Shown piece by piece: positions 5,604 to 5,873 of a stretch of 5,873 nt of DNA (the first letter of the stretch is position 1; every line of letters starts with the position of its first letter). The notes under the pieces were generated by a model. The model did not search any database, was not told where the DNA came from, and saw nothing but the letters and a program-made list of their open reading frames with translations. The translations under genes and the position numbers were made by a program. Origin of the DNA: Oscillospiraceae bacterium (GTDB lineage: Bacteria; Bacillota; Clostridia; Oscillospirales; Ruminococcaceae); NCBI GenBank assembly GCA_022792755.1, contig JAAWBP010000020.1, positions 1 through 5,873 on the forward strand, given 5' to 3'.

Positions 5604-5873
5604 ATGCATGTTTCATTTAAAAAGAGGATCTCGCGGACGGCGCTGGGGGACGACAGGAACAGAAATCTTTACTTTTTTGCGGCAGAGGGCGCCTTTTTTG
5701 CGGCGGTCACCTCCTTGGGGAACAACACCAACAACCTGTTTTTGACCCGACTGGGCGCCAGCGACTATCAGCTCAGCCTGATGACTATGTTGGCTCAGGT
5801 GCTGAGCATGGTCTGCTTGGTTCCTCTTGCAATTTTTACCGACCGGCTGAAAAATAAGCGGAGTATGGTGACC
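5604..5873 (+). CDS. MFS transporter, N-terminal fragment (runs off the window)
   Basis: An open frame of 90 codons starts at the ATG at 5604 and continues past the window end. A TAG in frame at 5598-5600 makes this the earliest possible start, and AGGGG (5590-5594) lies 9 bases upstream as a moderate ribosome binding site. After a basic, polar N-terminus (HVSFKKRISRTALGDDRNRN), residues 22-37 (LYFFAAEGAFFAAVTS) look like the first membrane helix. A loop with LTRLGASDYQLSLM (residues 46-59) follows, then a second helix (about 60-76). It ends in FTDRLKNKRSM, which fits the conserved loop between helices 2 and 3 of major facilitator proteins (D-R-x-x-x-[KR]-[KR]). Such proteins import or export small solutes by proton or cation coupling. 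Its place back-to-back with a cytoplasmic glycosidase suggests an oligosaccharide substrate, which is inference. Confidence 0.75.
   Translation, partial: MHVSFKKRISRTALGDDRNRNLYFFAAEGAFFAAVTSLGNNTNNLFLTRLGASDYQLSLMTMLAQVLSMVCLVPLAIFTDRLKNKRSMVT

Overview
The window looks like chromosomal DNA of a Gram-positive, plant-fibre-degrading anaerobe, most likely a fairly GC-rich member of the Clostridia (Oscillospiraceae/Ruminococcaceae-like). The reasons are strong AAAGGAGG-type ribosome binding sites, a lipoprotein endoglucanase with Ser/Pro/Gly linkers, a cellulose-binding module, and a second family-5-like glycosidase paired with a major facilitator transporter. The taxon is an inference from style and content, not from a marker gene.

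Layout: four complete genes lie on the minus strand and one truncated gene on the plus strand. Going left to right: a gene-free, hairpin-rich stretch (1-286); a P-loop kinase/NTPase-like protein (287-964) that is visibly more AT-rich than its neighbours; a polytopic membrane protein of unknown function (1091-1900) with its own extended -10 promoter; a cell-surface GH5 endoglucanase with a C-terminal CBM2-like module (2168-3772), closed by a strong terminator at 2067-2126; a structured repeat region (3806-4012); an intracellular clan GH-A glycosidase (4068-5375) with a textbook terminator at 4013-4040; and, divergently, the first 90 codons of an MFS transporter (5604 to the window end).

How the genes work together: the lipoprotein endoglucanase would cut cellulose or mixed-linkage glucan at the cell surface. 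The cytoplasmic glycosidase and the divergent transporter form a plausible uptake-and-hydrolysis pair for an oligosaccharide. Strong terminators separate the minus-strand genes, so they appear to be individually transcribed and not one operon. The membrane protein and the kinase-like protein show no clear link to carbohydrate use.

The least explained part is a family of non-coding repeats. A 44-bp motif at 35-78 recurs at 3806-3849 at the same length (32/44 identical), and a related copy lies at 3881-3924. The two right-hand copies fold into nested hairpins whose loop-to-upstream complementarity is kept by different bases. Short triloop-type GCGGAG hairpins occur at the ends of these stretches. 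I could not match them to a known RNA family.
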